Below are positions 1 to 27,700 of a stretch of 64,000 bases of DNA, piece by piece. This DNA comes from Dallia pectoralis. Its lineage: Eukaryota; Chordata; Actinopteri; Esociformes; Umbridae. The translations under genes were made by a program, and so were the position numbers. The DNA lies in contig CM055748.1 of NCBI GenBank assembly GCA_029465975.1, positions 16,163,251 through 16,227,250 on the forward strand, in the 5' to 3' direction. The notes under the pieces are model-generated. The model was not told the origin of the DNA, made no database searches, and was given only the letters and a program-made list of their open reading frames with translations. Each line of letters starts with the position of its first letter. Position 1 is the stretch's first letter.

Positions 1-3000
1 ACTACCTGTACTACGTTACAGTTGAACTACCTGTACTACGTTACAGTTGAACTACCTGAACTACCTGTACTACGTTACAGTTGAACTACTGTACTACGTT
101 ACAGTTGTTGAACTAGTTGAACTACCTGTACAGTTGAACTACGTTACAGTTGAACTACCTGTACTACGTTACAGTTGAACTACCTGTACTATGTTAGTTG
201 AACTACCTGTACTACGTTACAGTTGAACTACCTGTACTACGTTACAGTTGAACTACCTGTACTACGTTACAGTTGAACTACGTTACAGTTGAACTACCTG
301 TACTACGTTACAGTTGAAACCTACCGTTACAGTTGAACTACCTGTACTACGTTACAGTTGAACTACCAGTTGTTGAACTACCTGTACTACGTTACAGTTG
401 AACTACCTGTACTACAGTTGTTACAGTTGAACTACAGTTGAACTACCCTATGTTGTACTACGCTACAGTTGAACTACCTGTACACGCTACAGTTGAACTA
501 CCTGTACTACGTTATAGTTGAACTACATGTACCACGTTACAGTTGAACTACCTTACAGTTGAACTACCTGTACTACGTTACAGTTGAACTACCTGTTACT
601 ACTACGTTACAGTTGAACTACCTGTACAGTTGAACTACCTGTTACAGTTGAACTACCTGTACTACGTTACAGTTGAACTACCTGTACTACGTTACAGTTG
701 AACTACCTGTACTACGTTACAGTTGAACTACCTGTACTACGTTACAGTTGAACTACCTACGTTACAGTTGAACTACCTGTACTACGTTACAGTTGAACTA
801 CCTACAGTTGAACAGTTACAGTTGAACTACCTGTACTACGTTACAGTTGAACTACCTGTACTACGTTACAGTTGAATTACCTGTACTACGTTACAGTTGA
901 ACTACCTGTACTACGTTACAGTTGAACTACCTGTACTACGTTACAGTTGAACTACTACGTTACAGTTGAACTACTGTACGTTACAGTTGAACTACCTGTA
1001 CTACGTTACAGTTGAACTACCTGTACTACGTTACAGTTGAACTACCTGTACTACGTTACAGTTGAACTACATGTACAGTTGAACTACCGTTACAGTTGAA
1101 CTACATGTACTACGTTACAGTTGAACTACCTGTACTACTACGTTACAGTTGAACTACCTGTACTACCTTACAGTTACTACCTACTAGTTGAACTACCTGT
1201 ACTACGTTACAGTTGAACTACCTGAACTATAGTTGTACCTGTACTACGTTACAGTTGAACTACCTGTACTACGTTACAGTTGAACTACCTGTACTACGTT
1301 ACAGTTGAACTACCTGTACTACCTTACAGTTGAACTACCTGTACTACGTTACAGTTGAACTACCTGTACTACGTTACAGTTGAACTACCTGTACTACGTT
1401 ACAGTTGAACTACCTGTACTACGTTACAGTTGAACTACCTGTACTACGTTACAGTTGAACTACCTGTACTACGTTACAGTTGAACTACCTGTACTACGTT
1501 ACAGTTGAACTACCTGTACTACGTTACAGTTGAACTACCTGTACTACCTTACAGTTGAATGTTACAGTTGAACTACCTGTACTACGTTACAGTTGAACGT
1601 TACAGTTGAACTACCTGTACTACCTTACAGTTACTACGTTACAGTTGAACTACTGTTACAGTTGAACTACCGTTACAGTTGAACTACCAGTTGTACTACC
1701 TGTTACAGTTGAACTACCTGTACTACGTTACAGTTGAACTACCTGTACTACGTTACAGTTGAACTACCTGTACTACCGTTACAGTTGAACTACCTGTACT
1801 ACGTTACAGTTGAACTACCTGTACTACGTTACAGTTGAACTACCTGTACTACGTTACAGTTGAAACTACAGTTGAACTGTACTACGTTACAGTTGAACTA
1901 CCTGTACAGTTGAACTACTGTTACAGTTGAAACTACGTTACAGTTGTACTACGTTACAGTTGAACTACCTGTACTACGTTACAGTTGAACTACCTGTACT
2001 ACGTTACAGTTGAACTACCTGTACTACGTTACAGTTGAACTACCTGTACTACGTTACAGTTGAACTACCTGTACTACGTTACAGTTTGAACAGTTGAACT
2101 ACCTGTACTACGTTACAGTTGAACTACCTGTACTACGTTACAGTTGAACTACCTGTACTACTACAGTTGTTGCAAGTTGATGTACTACCTGTACTACGTT
2201 ACAGTTGAACTACCTGTACTACGTTACAGTTGAACTACCTGTACTACGTTACAGTTGAACTACCTGTACTACTGTTGAACTACAGTTGAACTACCTGTAC
2301 CTACAGTTGTTGAACTACCTGAACTACTACCTTACAGTTGAACTACCTGTACTACCTTACAGTTGACCTGTACGTTACAGTTGAACCTGTGAACTACCTG
2401 TTACAGTTGAACTACCTGTACTACGTTACAGTTGAACTACCTGTACTACGTTACAGTTGAACTACCTGTACTACGTTACAGTTGAACTACCTGTACTAGT
2501 TGAACTACCTGTTACAGTTGAACTACCTGTACTACGTTACAGTTGAACTACCTGTACTACGTTACAGTTGAACTACCTGTACTACGTTACAGTTGAACTA
2601 CGTTACAGTTACCTGTACTACGTTACAGTTGAACTAACTACCAGTTGAACTACCTGTACTACGTTACAGTTGAACTAACTACGTTACAGTTGAACTACCT
2701 GTACCAGTTGAACTACCTGTACACGTTACAGTTGAACTACCTGTACTACCTTACAGTTGAACTACCTGTACTACGTTACAGTTGAACTACCTGTACTACG
2801 TTACAGTTGAACTACCTGTACTACGTTACAGTTGAACTACCTGTACAGTTGAACTACCTGTACTACGTTACACAGTTGAACTACAGTTGAACTACCTGTA
2901 CTACGTTACAGTTGAACTACCTGTACAGTTGAACTACCTGTTACGTTACAGTTGAACTACCTGTACTACGTTACAGTTGAACTACCTGTACTACGTTACA

Positions 3001-3090
3001 GTTGAAACTGTACTTACAGTTGAACTACCTGTACGTTACAGTTGAACTACCTGTACTACCTTACAGTTGAACTACATGTACTACGTTACA
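1..3090. repeat. 25-bp minisatellite, about 120 irregular copies
   Basis: The consensus is actacctgta-ctacgttaca-gttga, 25 bp. Many copies are shortened or fused (for example gttacagttgaactac without the middle), so the array is a mixture of whole units and internal deletions. It starts before the window and stops about 120 bp before the first recognisable cadherin exon, so it probably lies in an intron of the dachsous gene. No open reading frame or RNA gene is visible in it. Confidence 0.95.
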
Positions 3091-3216
3091 GTGGTTAATT
3101 GCTATAATATTATATTGGTGGATTGAGTATTTATTGTTCTTATTGATCTGGATGTTGGCAGATTGAACGTTATATTGTGTATATCTTCATCTTCCTCTGT
3201 CTCACTCCTCTAGCAG

Positions 3217-17865
<14,649 letters not shown>

Positions 17866-18560
17866 CCTGTTGTGGCTGAGGACTTGACCTCTATAACCTC
17901 TACACTCACTGATTCAGAAGTGAGAACCGTTCCAGACAAACTCTGTGGAGGTTTTGAATGAACTAATAGGTACAGACTCTCCTGACACTCAGTTAACTGG
18001 TGCTGTACCACTCAACATTAACCCATCCCCCTGAGTATTTGTAATATTTGGCATTATTGAGGTGGTTGGTAGCTATAAAATCAACTAACTGGACTCCTGG
18101 ACTACAATGAATAAACCATAACAGTGTTCCTGCCGTACTCTAAAGACTCCTACAGTACGTCCCTCAAGTCTCAAGACCTAATATCAAACTTAACTATCCA
18201 GGATTTGCACATTCTAACGGGGAGCCGTAATGTCAATATGCTTTGTACGAGATACCTTTTTATGTCTATATTTTTATACTGACTTTGGTTTCTGACTAGA
18301 AATGGCATTAGTTTTATGCCAGAAGGCTGTTATAGCCTTTCCATATGTGTATATTTGTATCTATTTCACAGTATGTTTGAACTTCCTGATGATTCTGTTA
18401 TTTACTTAACCCTTAATGTGTTCTTGGAACAAAACAAAACTCGATCACTTCTTGTAAATATTTATAATAGAGGAGCAAAAAAAGAGCTTGACTTGCTGGA
18501 AGAACATGACACCACTTTCAATACAGTGTACAATAAAATCGTGAGCTAATTCAGTGTGCT
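17866..18560 (+). other. dchs1/dchs2: dachsous 3' UTR with two AATAAA signals
   Basis: AT-rich, with no repeats. AATAAA occurs at 18110-18115 and 18532-18537; the second lies close to the end of unique sequence, just before the 31-bp array, and is the likelier main site. The extent of the UTR is inferred. Confidence 0.6.
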
Positions 18561-18675
18561 ATGGTCGTCTGAAATGTCAGTCTATTTCCTTTACAAGGCT
18601 CCACTTTCAACCAGAACCATGTGTGGTTGTGACTTGTGGTCAAGGTGCTTGGTCATAGAGGTTATATACAATTGG

Positions 18676-19550
18676 ATGAGTCAGACATATTGTCATGCCA
18701 TCTAGGATGAGTCAGACATATTGTCATGCCATCTAGGATGAGTCAGACATATTGTCATGCCATCTAGGATGAGTCAGACATATTGTCATGCCATCTAGGA
18801 TGAGTCAGACATATTGTCATGCCATCTAGGATGAGTCAGACATATTGTCATGCCATCTAGGATGAGTCAGACATATTGTCATGCCATCTAGGATGAGTCA
18901 GACATATTGTCATGCCATCTAGGATGAGTCAGACATATTGTCATGCCATCTAGGATGAGTCAGACATATTGTCATGCCATCTAGGATGAGTCAGACATAT
19001 TGTCATGCCATCTAGGATGAGTCAGACATATTGTCATGCCATCTAGGATGAGTCAGACATATTGTCATGCCATCTAGGATGAGTCAGACATATTGTCATG
19101 CCATCTAGGATGAGTCAGACATATTGTCATGCCATCTAGGATGAGTCAGACATATTGTCATGCCATCTAGGATGAGTCAGACATATTGTCATGTCATCTA
19201 GGATGAGTCAGACATATTGTCATGCCATCTAGGATGAGTCAGACATATTGTCAGACATATTGTCATGCCATCTAGGATGAGTCAGACATATTGTCATGCC
19301 ATCTAGGATGAGTCAGACATATTGTCATGCCATCTAGGATGAGTCAGACATATTGTCATGCCATCTAGGATGAGTCAGACATATTGTCATGCCATCTAGG
19401 ATGAGTCAGACATATTGTCATGCCATCTAGGATGAGTCAGACATATTGTCATGCCATCTAGGATGAGTCAGACATATTGTCATGCCATCTAGGATGAGTC
19501 AAACATATTGTCATGCCATCTAGGATGAGTCAGACATATTGTCATGCCAT
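18676..19550 (+). repeat. 31-bp minisatellite, ~28 copies, nearly all with TGAGTCA
   Basis: The unit is aggatgagtc-agacatattg-tcatgccatc-t. Each unit carries the AP-1/TRE heptamer tgagtca; one copy near 19250 is a partial tcagacatattg duplication and one near 19500 reads tgagtcaaac. It begins ~140 bp after the last poly(A) signal of dachsous. A degenerate relic (cactcagtcagacatattg) sits at 20410, beyond the next array. Confidence 0.96.
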
Positions 19551-19593
19551 CTTGGTCCTCTACACATCCGCCTCTTTATATCTTTCCTCTTTA

Positions 19594-20355
19594 CCATCTA
19601 TCTATGTGTCATGCATCTATGTGTCATGCATCAAAATGTCATGCTTCTCCGTGTCATGCATCTACGTGGCATGCTTCTACGTGTTATTCATCAATGTGTC
19701 ATGCTTCTATGTGTCATACATCTATGTGGCATGCTTCTATGTGTCATCCTTCTATGTGTCATACATCTATGTGTCATGCATCTATGTGTCATGCTTCTAT
19801 GTGTCATGCATCTATGTGTCATGCTTCTGTGTGTCATGCTTCTGTGTGTCATGCTTTTGTGTCATGCTTCTATGTGTCATACATCTATGTGTCATGCTTC
19901 TATGTGTCATGCTTCTATGTGTCATGCTTCTATGTGTCATGCTTTTGTGTCATGCTTCTATGTGTTATGCTTCTATGTGTCATACATCTATGTGTCATGC
20001 TGCTTCTATGTGTCATGCTTCTATGTGTCATGCATCTATGTGTCATGCATCTATGTGTCATGCTTCTGTGTGTCATGCTTCTGTGTGTCATGCTTCTGTG
20101 TCATGCTTTTGTGTCATGCTTCTATGTGTCATGCATCTATGTGTCATGCTTCTGTGTGTCATGCTTCTATGTGTCATGCTTCTATGTGTCATGCTTTTGT
20201 GTCATGCTTCTATGTGTCATATATCTATGTGTCATGCTTCTATGTGTTATGCTTCTATGTGTCATACATCTATGTGTCATGCTGCTTCTATGTGTCATGC
20301 TTCTATGTGTCATGCATCTATGTGTCATACATCTATGTGTCATACATCTATGTGA
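19594..20355 (+). repeat. 15-bp minisatellite (atgcttctatgtgtc), ~50 copies
   Basis: The subunits alternate between gcttc, gcatc, acatc and 10-bp forms (gcttttgtgtcat), with blocks of ~340 bp that recur (for example around 19860 and 20200). All three frames stay partly open as a by-product. It directly follows the 31-bp array and shares the tgtcatgc string with it. Confidence 0.95.
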
Positions 20356-20464
20356 AATGTGTAGTCTTACAGATCTAGTATTTACTGTAGACACAGACAA
20401 GGGCAGAACCACTCAGTCAGACATATTGTCAGCGGGATCATTGAGAGCAGCTAATATCTAACTA

Positions 20465-22880
20465 ACAAGCTAGTAATCGGTAAAAGCATGATCTGTAATT
20501 AGAGGAGAGGTCAAGTAGGTCAAATATGTTAAAATCCCATTTCATGTCAATCAGCAGACAGTCGCAGCTGCTTGTTAAAAAAACAAATGAACATAAATAA
20601 ATGGCCAGAATTTCATGTGATGGAAAACTGCTGAGTTATAAACAGAACAGCTGACATAAGTTTGCGTAGAGACCGTGTGTCTGCATGAAGTTTGAGTAGT
20701 TTTGTGTGGACATCTGACAAACTCACTAAGCTGATTTCAGTATTGATGGGATTTTCTCCTGCATATTGGACCCGGAAGGCTTGTTGCACCATATTTAAAT
20801 AATTTCTTTGTTGTGTTGCACAAATCCAGATGAATCTCTGATATACTGCATTTCAAATCACATGTCGTACTCATCTTCTTTGAGCTATAGTGTTGTAGTT
20901 CAACTCCCGGAGTTAAAACTATCCACTAACTACTGGCTGATGAAGGGAGATTGATGAATATTGGTGCTATTTATCCACAGTGACCTTTGACCTTAGACAG
21001 AGTTATTTAAATGGGGGGCATCATATTTTTCTAATTAGTTTTTCACTAAATTCTAAAACGGTTGAAGTATTCTAACAAAATGTTAAAATGGTCCTGTTTT
21101 TCTGGCCACATGCTGTGTGGGAGGGCCACCAAACAAACTCTACTTGGATAGAAACAGCACTCAGATCACATACAACATGACATAAGCAACATAACCTTTG
21201 CTAAATGTGAAGAATAGCAAAGCATTTTTATATAAAATGGGCGTATGGCAACATGTTTACGTTTCTGCGTTACCATTGGTAGCTGCAAGCAGTCCTCAGG
21301 AATAGGCGTCACAAGCATATGACCTCATTTTCAATTCATTCCCTGCTAATCCGGGCTAATATTTTTTGAGGTGAAATTAGAAAATGGACAAATATGTTAG
21401 AGAAAACTGACCCCTGTAGTCTGTATAATTAACAGATGTTCATCTGTTGTGTGTTAAACCATTAACCATGGCACTTATGGCCAATGGTTGTCACCAGAGT
21501 CACCTGGTCAAAAGTAGTGCACTGAGTGAGGAGCAGTATGCCATTTGGGATTTAACACCTGCATGACCTCTAGCTCTTAGCTTCCTATATTTGAGTGGTA
21601 TTTATGAACACCTAGCCATCTGCCATGGTTTAAATCTGGAGACTCAGTTTTTCTTTGTTACAAGCCGCTTTTTCCCTGACAGTAATTACACCACAGTATA
21701 GTTTTTTAAGATCTTACGTGAAGAAACTTTACCTTAATTGTCTCTGAGAAGCTACAGTGAGTCTCCTGAGACAGAAGCTGTATTTCAACTAGAATGTTTT
21801 TATTGTCATAAGCAATGATGAACAGCCCCGGAAACACAAGGCTTCCTACTGTATTTCCAAAGTGAAGAAGCTGGGACATTATGCGGTTTGGAGCTCGTTT
21901 TTCATTCAACATTTCATTTCTGTCTTTTATTTATTCAACTGCTTTTTTACCATACATACTGTCAAAGACTGTAAAGTTGTAGACCAGTATGTTTCCCAAT
22001 TGTCTACACATATCATTTAATATCTGTACTGATGTGCCAGATTAAAGATTAAATATTTCTTTTTCTTGTCGAAGTGCCAGATTAAAGTACTTCAATGAAT
22101 CCAATGTAGTGCACTGTGTCTGTCCTGTTCTACTGAACAGAGAGTGGTTGTTAATAATGACGATGACTCCACGACCACAAGAGAACGACAACCACTAACT
22201 CAGCACTCTGCTGAATGAGTGCCAGGTGGGATGGGTAACATGTATGCTTTCATTTACTGTTGGTTTAGTGCCCAAGGAACTAATGTGACCAGATAGCTGA
22301 TGTCAAATATCTGTCTGTCAAAATGTTTCTGTATTATTACAGATTTTTTCAATTGTTAACAAGCATGGGTCTTTACCAAAGCCACCTTTTCAGAACTCTT
22401 CCACACTCAAACTGTACAGTTCGGTGAAGGTGTGCTTGACATTTGCCTTAATGTGTTTCTAACAATTAGGGAAAACTGTGTTTAGAATTTCAAAACATGT
22501 TATGCAAATATATACTTTTGCAGGTGGTGGAATATGAAAGAGAAAAAAGTTTATGGATTTCGGAAAATGTGGTCACTAAATAGATTTGTGTAAAAGCAAT
22601 AAAACATGATTCATAGTCTGGCCAACATGGTCTTCTGTTTTGCTGACTGTGTGAAGAGTTTTGACAATCTGACTTCATATTTTGACTAATGCATGTTAGC
22701 AACTGAAAAAATTGTAAAATACTTGCATAAGAAATTGAGCAATGTCTAATTTAGAAGAAAGTTCAACTGAGATTCATGCAAGAAATTAGCCGTCTGCCGT
22801 TGATATAACAAAAATAACCTTTCAGATATTAAGCTGTCAAAGATCAAATTGCAGATGGCAGATAAAATAAATAAGTACAT
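20465..22880. other. Unique intergenic sequence, no gene recognised
   Basis: AT-rich single-copy-looking DNA. I see no exon with flanking splice sites, RNA gene or transposon ends. The string caaaagtagtgcactgagtg followed by gccatttgggat at 21508-21550 is a short piece of the dispersed repeat listed separately. Confidence 0.5.
21508..21550 (+). repeat. Fragment of a dispersed fish repeat (agtagtgcact...gccatttggga)
   Basis: Holds the two hallmark strings agtagtgcact and gccatttgggat separated by ~15 bp. Related pieces occur at 28738-28792, 44370-44455 and 61083-61180. From memory, this repeat is very common in salmonids and pike; its class is uncertain (palindromic MITE-like). Confidence 0.5.
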
Positions 22881-22881
22881 T

Positions 22882-22967
22882 CAAGGTTACCAACGGTTAC
22901 CAACGGTTACTAACGGTTACTAACGGTTACCAACGGTTACCAACGGTTACCAACGGTTACCAACGGT
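22882..22967 (+). repeat. 10-bp tandem repeat ggttaccaac, ~8 copies
   Basis: Units alternate caacggtta and taacggtta. It abuts the 3' side of the LINE remnant that follows on the minus strand and may be its tail. Confidence 0.9.
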
Positions 22968-23073
22968 TTTCAGCGTTCAGTATGTTAACAGCAGTAGGGA
23001 AGAAACTGTTCCTGAACCTGCTGGTGCGGGTGAGTAGAGAGCTGTGCCATTCCCCTGATGGCAGGAGGGCAAA

Positions 23074-24335
23074 TAGTTTATGTCTCAGGTGTGAGGGGTC
23101 CCTGATAATGCCACACACTCTCAACTAACAGTTTATGTCTCAGGTGTGAGGGGTCCCTAATAATGCCACACACTCTCCACTAACAGTTTATGTCTCAGGT
23201 GTGAGGGGTCCCTGATAATGCCACACACTCTCCACTAACAGTTTATGTCTCAGGTGTGAGGGGTTCCTGATAATGCCACACACTCTCCACTAACAGTTTA
23301 TATCTCAGGTGTGAGGGGTCCCTGATAATGCCACACACTCTCCACTAACAGTTTATGTCTCAGGTGTGAGGGGTTCCTGATAATGCCACACACTCTCCAC
23401 TAACAGTTTATATCTCAGGTGTGAGGGGTCCCTGATAATGCCACACACTCTCCACTAACAGTTTATATCTCAGGTGTGAGGGTTCCCTGATAATGCCACA
23501 CACTCTCCACTAACAGTTTATATCTCAGGTGTGAGGGGTCCCTGATAATGCCACACACTCTCCACTAACAGTTTATGTCTCAGGTGTGAGGGGTCCCTAA
23601 TAATGCCACACACTCTCCACTAACAGTTTATATCTCAGGTGTGAGGGGTCCCTAATAATGCCACACACTCTCCACTAACAGTTTATATCTCAGGTGTGAG
23701 GGGTCCCTAATAATGCCACACACTCTCTACTAACAGTTTATGTCTCAGGTGTGAGGGGTCCCTAATAATGCCACACACTCTCCACTAACAGTTTATATCT
23801 CAGGTGTGAGGGGTCCCTAATAATGCCACACACTCTCTACTAACAGTTTATGTCTCAGGTGTGAGGGGTCCCTGATAATACCACACACTCTCCTATAACA
23901 GTTTATGTCTCAGGTGTGAGGGGTCCCTATTAATGCCACACACTCTCCACTAACAGTTTATGTCTCAGGTGTGAGGGGTCCCTGATAATGCCACACACTC
24001 TCTACTAACACTTTATGTCTCAGGTGTGAGGGGTCCCTGATAATGCCACACACTCTCCACTAACAGTTTATGTCTCAGGTGTGAGGGGTTCCTGATAATG
24101 CCACACACTCTCCACTAACAGTTTATGTCTCAGGTGTGAGGGGTCCCTAATAATGCCACACACTCTCCACTAACAGTTTATGTCTCAGGTGTGAGGGGTC
24201 CCTGATAATACCACACACTCTCCACTAACAGTTTATGTCTCAGGTGTGAGGGGTCCCTAATAATGCCACACACTCTCCACTAACAGTTTATGTCTCAGGT
24301 GTGAGGGGTTCCTGATAATGCCACACACTCTCAGC
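23074..24335 (+). repeat. 55-bp minisatellite, ~23 copies, inside a LINE remnant
   Basis: The unit is cagtttatgt-ctcaggtgtg-aggggtccct-aataatgcca-cacactctcc-actaa. The unit is LINE coding sequence: its minus strand reads GIIRNPSHLRHKL, the conserved region just upstream of the LPSG tail. Copies differ by g/a at (g/a)ataat and by c/t at gggt(c/t)cc. Confidence 0.94.
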
Positions 24336-24477
24336 AAACATTGCAGGCAGTCTTTGTTGGGGAGCTGGGAACCAAATTCCTGGGAGTCCACATATCCAAA
24401 GACCCTTCTTGTTCCCTCAAACCCTGGCCAAAAAGGCACAACAGCGCCTGTATTTTGTAAGAAAATTAAAGAACTTC

Positions 24478-24710
24478 AACCTCTTCATGGCCCAGAATGT
24501 AATACTGACAAACGTCAACCTCTTCAGGCCCAGAATGTAATACTGACAAACGTCAACCTCTTCAGGCCCAGAATGTAATACTGACAAACGTCAACCTCTT
24601 CAGGCCCAGAATGTAATACTGACAAACGTCAACCTCTTCAGGCCCAGAATGTAATACTGACAAACGTCAACCTCTTCAGGCCCAGAATGTAATACTGACA
24701 AACGTCAACG
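24478..24710 (+). repeat. 38-bp tandem repeat, 6 copies
   Basis: The unit is cctcttcagg-cccagaatgt-aatactgaca-aacgtcaa, near-perfect, starting where the plus-strand LINE frame (FNLFMAQNV) breaks off. Confidence 0.93.
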
Positions 24711-24886
24711 TTTAGCTTAGTTAACTCTGAACTCCACACGGCCCTCCACTACTGGGCAAAACTATGTGAGAACTTATTTATATCCACTAGGCTGTTGTGT
24801 AGCAGGAGAGAGCTTTAAGTTCCTTGGTGGGTCATGGGCACTATGGTTGTACAGCTGGACCACAGAGAGCATCCTGACATATTGAG

Positions 24887-25745
24887 CTAGGCTGTTCCTT
24901 ATATTACAAAACAAAGAAACCTGACTAGAGCTAGGCTGTTCCTTATATTACAAAACAAAGAAACCTGACTAGAGCTAGGCTGTTCCTTATATTACAAAAC
25001 AAAGAAACCTGACTAGAGCTAGGCTGTTCCTTATATTACAAAACAAAGAAACCTGACTAGAGCTAGGCTGTTCCTTATATTACAAAACAAAGAAACCTGA
25101 CTAGAGCTAGGCTGTTCCTTATATTACAAAACAAAGAAACCTGACTAGAGCTAGGCTGTTCCTTATATTACAAAACAAAGAAACCTGACTAGAGCTAGGC
25201 TGTTCCTTATATTACGAAACAAAGAAACCTGACTAGAGCTAGGCTGTTCCTTATATTACAAAACAAGAAACCTGACTAGAGCTAGGCTGTTCCTTATATT
25301 ACAAAACAAAGAAACCTGACTAGAGCTAGGCTGTTCCTTATATTACGAAACAAAGAAACCTGACTAGAGCTAGGCTGTTCCTTATATTACAAAACAAGAA
25401 ACCTGACTAGAGCTAGGCTGTTCCTTATATTACAAAACAAAGAAACCTGACTAGAGCTAGGCTGTTCCTTATATTACAAAACAAAGAAACCTGACTAGAG
25501 CTAGGCTGTTCCTTATATTACAAAACAAGAAACCTGACTAGAGCTAGGCTGTTCCTTATATTACAAAACAAAGAAACCTGACTAGAGCTAGGCTGTTCCT
25601 TATATTACAAAACAAAGAAACCTGACTAGAGCTAGGCTGTTCCTTATATTACAAAACAAAGAAACCTGACTAGAGCTAGGCTGTTCCTTATATTACAAAA
25701 CAAAGAAACCTGACTAGAGCTAGGCTTTTCCTTATATTACAAAAA
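24887..25745 (+). repeat. 44-bp minisatellite, ~19 copies
   Basis: The unit is gctaggctgt-tccttatatt-acaaaacaaa-gaaacctgac-taga. Variants (acgaaac; acaaaacaag with one deletion) recur with a regular spacing, showing block duplication. No coding content. Confidence 0.95.
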
Positions 25746-27270
25746 AATGAGTCAAATTGCAGGAGTGTGGTCAACTCAGGTTCAAATGAGAGACTGTAGA
25801 CACAATCACAACATCACGACAACACAGTAACTTGAAATGGTGGGGTAATAAAAGCACTACTGTTTTTAACTGTAATTTACTGTATACCTTTGAATATGTA
25901 TATCTCTGTAAACCTTTAGAAGCTGCTTTACCTAAAACTCACTTCCAATATTAATGTTAAATTAATTTAACATAATCTTTATTCTCCCTGAGAGATTCTA
26001 TCTCATTTATCTCTTTAGATTCATGAAGACAGCTTGTTTGAAGCTGTGCATTTACACAGGGAGAACGTGCTGAAGTTTCTCAAGAATGATGTGCCCATAT
26101 TTGTTTTGTCCTGCTTTCATCCTGCAATACCTCACTAGACTAAAAGTCTTTGTAAATATTTTGTAACTTGAAAGATAAAAACACACCAAGCATGAAATAA
26201 GAGGTGCTAAATACAGTGAAGCCAATCATGATCTTTTGTATTAGAATTTACCTTTTTGACGCATTAAACACAATTCAGTCAAGCAGAAGGTGTCATTGAT
26301 AGATTGGCCATCAATTGATGCTAGACTTGTGTATACAGTTATCTACCCAAATATACTGTCATCTGTAGCTAGTTTTTGGGATTGATTATACTTTACATTT
26401 GGAAATAGTCAGTAGTTATAAAAGCCTAAAATACACCACAGACGGCTGTGGCCGACGCATAAGACGGAGATGATTGCGGTCACTCTAGTCAGTACTTGTG
26501 TTTCCACCAGACACCCCGCGGCGCGTGGCAGAACAGGCCCAGAAACGGCGCTCCCAGCTGCTTGGCCAAAGATAGCCGCCATGTCAATTTTTGCCAAATG
26601 CTGGATCCAAGTAGCATGGTTCAAATGCAAAACGCCACTGTTCTGGTCATAGCCAATGTTTGGTATATATATACAAATAATTAAGGATAAATGTATTTGT
26701 TAAAAACATATTTTATCCACTTTGTTCATAAGGTTTTAAAGCCACAGAAATAACAGAGATGGCTGCAGCACGTTAGGATTCATAACTATGTCTTTAGGCT
26801 AAAATAGAACAAAGACATTACAACAATCTTGCCTATGGAAGAACCCCAAAGAGAAAATACAAAAACAAAAGGATGTCACATCGTACAAACAAAGTTGGTT
26901 ATTTTTAGTTGTCGATCTCGTTATCATGCCTCCTTTCTCAAATGCTCCAATAGAAATGCAGACATCCCAACTCTCCCCGAAGTTTTGGGAGTCTCCCGCA
27001 TTTTAATTCAATATCCCGGAAATCAATTTTAAGCTAGCAAGAGTTCAATCTGCATTTGGAATCAGACTCTGGAGAAACCGAGAGAGCGAGTGACAGATGT
27101 GGTGAGAGTGACACACACGCGTTCTGATTGGTCTATACTTACCACTCACCTAATCACTTTGTTAGGTAGGCAGGTTTTACAGTCAACCTCTCTCCAGTTC
27201 ATTCATCGGTTCAGTTTAGTGTTTTTAACTCCATGGAGAAGAGTTTAAATATGAAAAGATGTACAAAAAT
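25746..27270. other. Intergenic, nothing identified
   Basis: A GC-rich island at 26440-26600 (ccccgcggcgcgtggc) and a segment at 26960-27020 (gggagtctcccgcattttaa) look like old dispersed-repeat pieces. No exon or RNA gene is supported. Confidence 0.4.
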
Positions 27271-27271
27271 G

Positions 27272-27700
27272 CACTTTCAAGATTCAAGATTCAAAGTTTT
27301 ATTGTCATGTGTACAGAGTTGACTTGCATCAAACTGCACAATGAAATTCTTATGACATGGCAAGCAACAACTACGAAGTTAGAAGAATTAAAAAAGTAAA
27401 AACAGGATTACAACAATATACAGAATATACATCCCTAAAAATATGCATAATGAGAGAGAATATGGACAGTATGCAAACCGTAGATACTAAAAATACTGTA
27501 ATTGAAGTGATCTTGTGCCAGTAGTGAATACCAGTAGTGAATTTACAGAATATACTAGTTACAAAATATACATAATGAGAGAGAATATGGACAGTATGTG
27601 AACCTTAAGTACTTAAATACTGTAATAAAAGTGACCTGGTGCCAGTAATGGGTACCAGTATAAAAGATGGAATATACAGAATACTAGCTACAGGATATAC
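27272..27700 (-). mobile_element. 3' end of an L2/Rex1-type LINE
   Basis: Read on the minus strand the segment ends in ...gacaataaaactttgaatc, the usual 3' terminus of this LINE group, preceded by cataagaatttcattgtgca. The body contains two ~100-bp direct copies (gagagaatatggacagtatg at 27452 and 27580). Only the untranslated 3' part is present. Confidence 0.6.

Larger units (their letters stand above)
22968..24720 (-). mobile_element. Broken L2/Rex1-type LINE, inverted 5' part, swollen by a 55-bp array
   Basis: On the minus strand 22968-23110 codes the C-terminal LINE tail (HKLFALLPSGEWHSSLLTRT, SRFRNSFFP). At 24340-24480 the plus strand instead codes an earlier part of the same reverse transcriptase (FLGVHISKDPS, then KKAQQRLYFVRKLKNFNLF in another frame). 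The order (tail on minus, earlier part inverted next to it) matches a LINE 5' inversion. Frames are broken, so it is a dead copy. The LINE class is recognised by these C-terminal strings. Confidence 0.65.
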
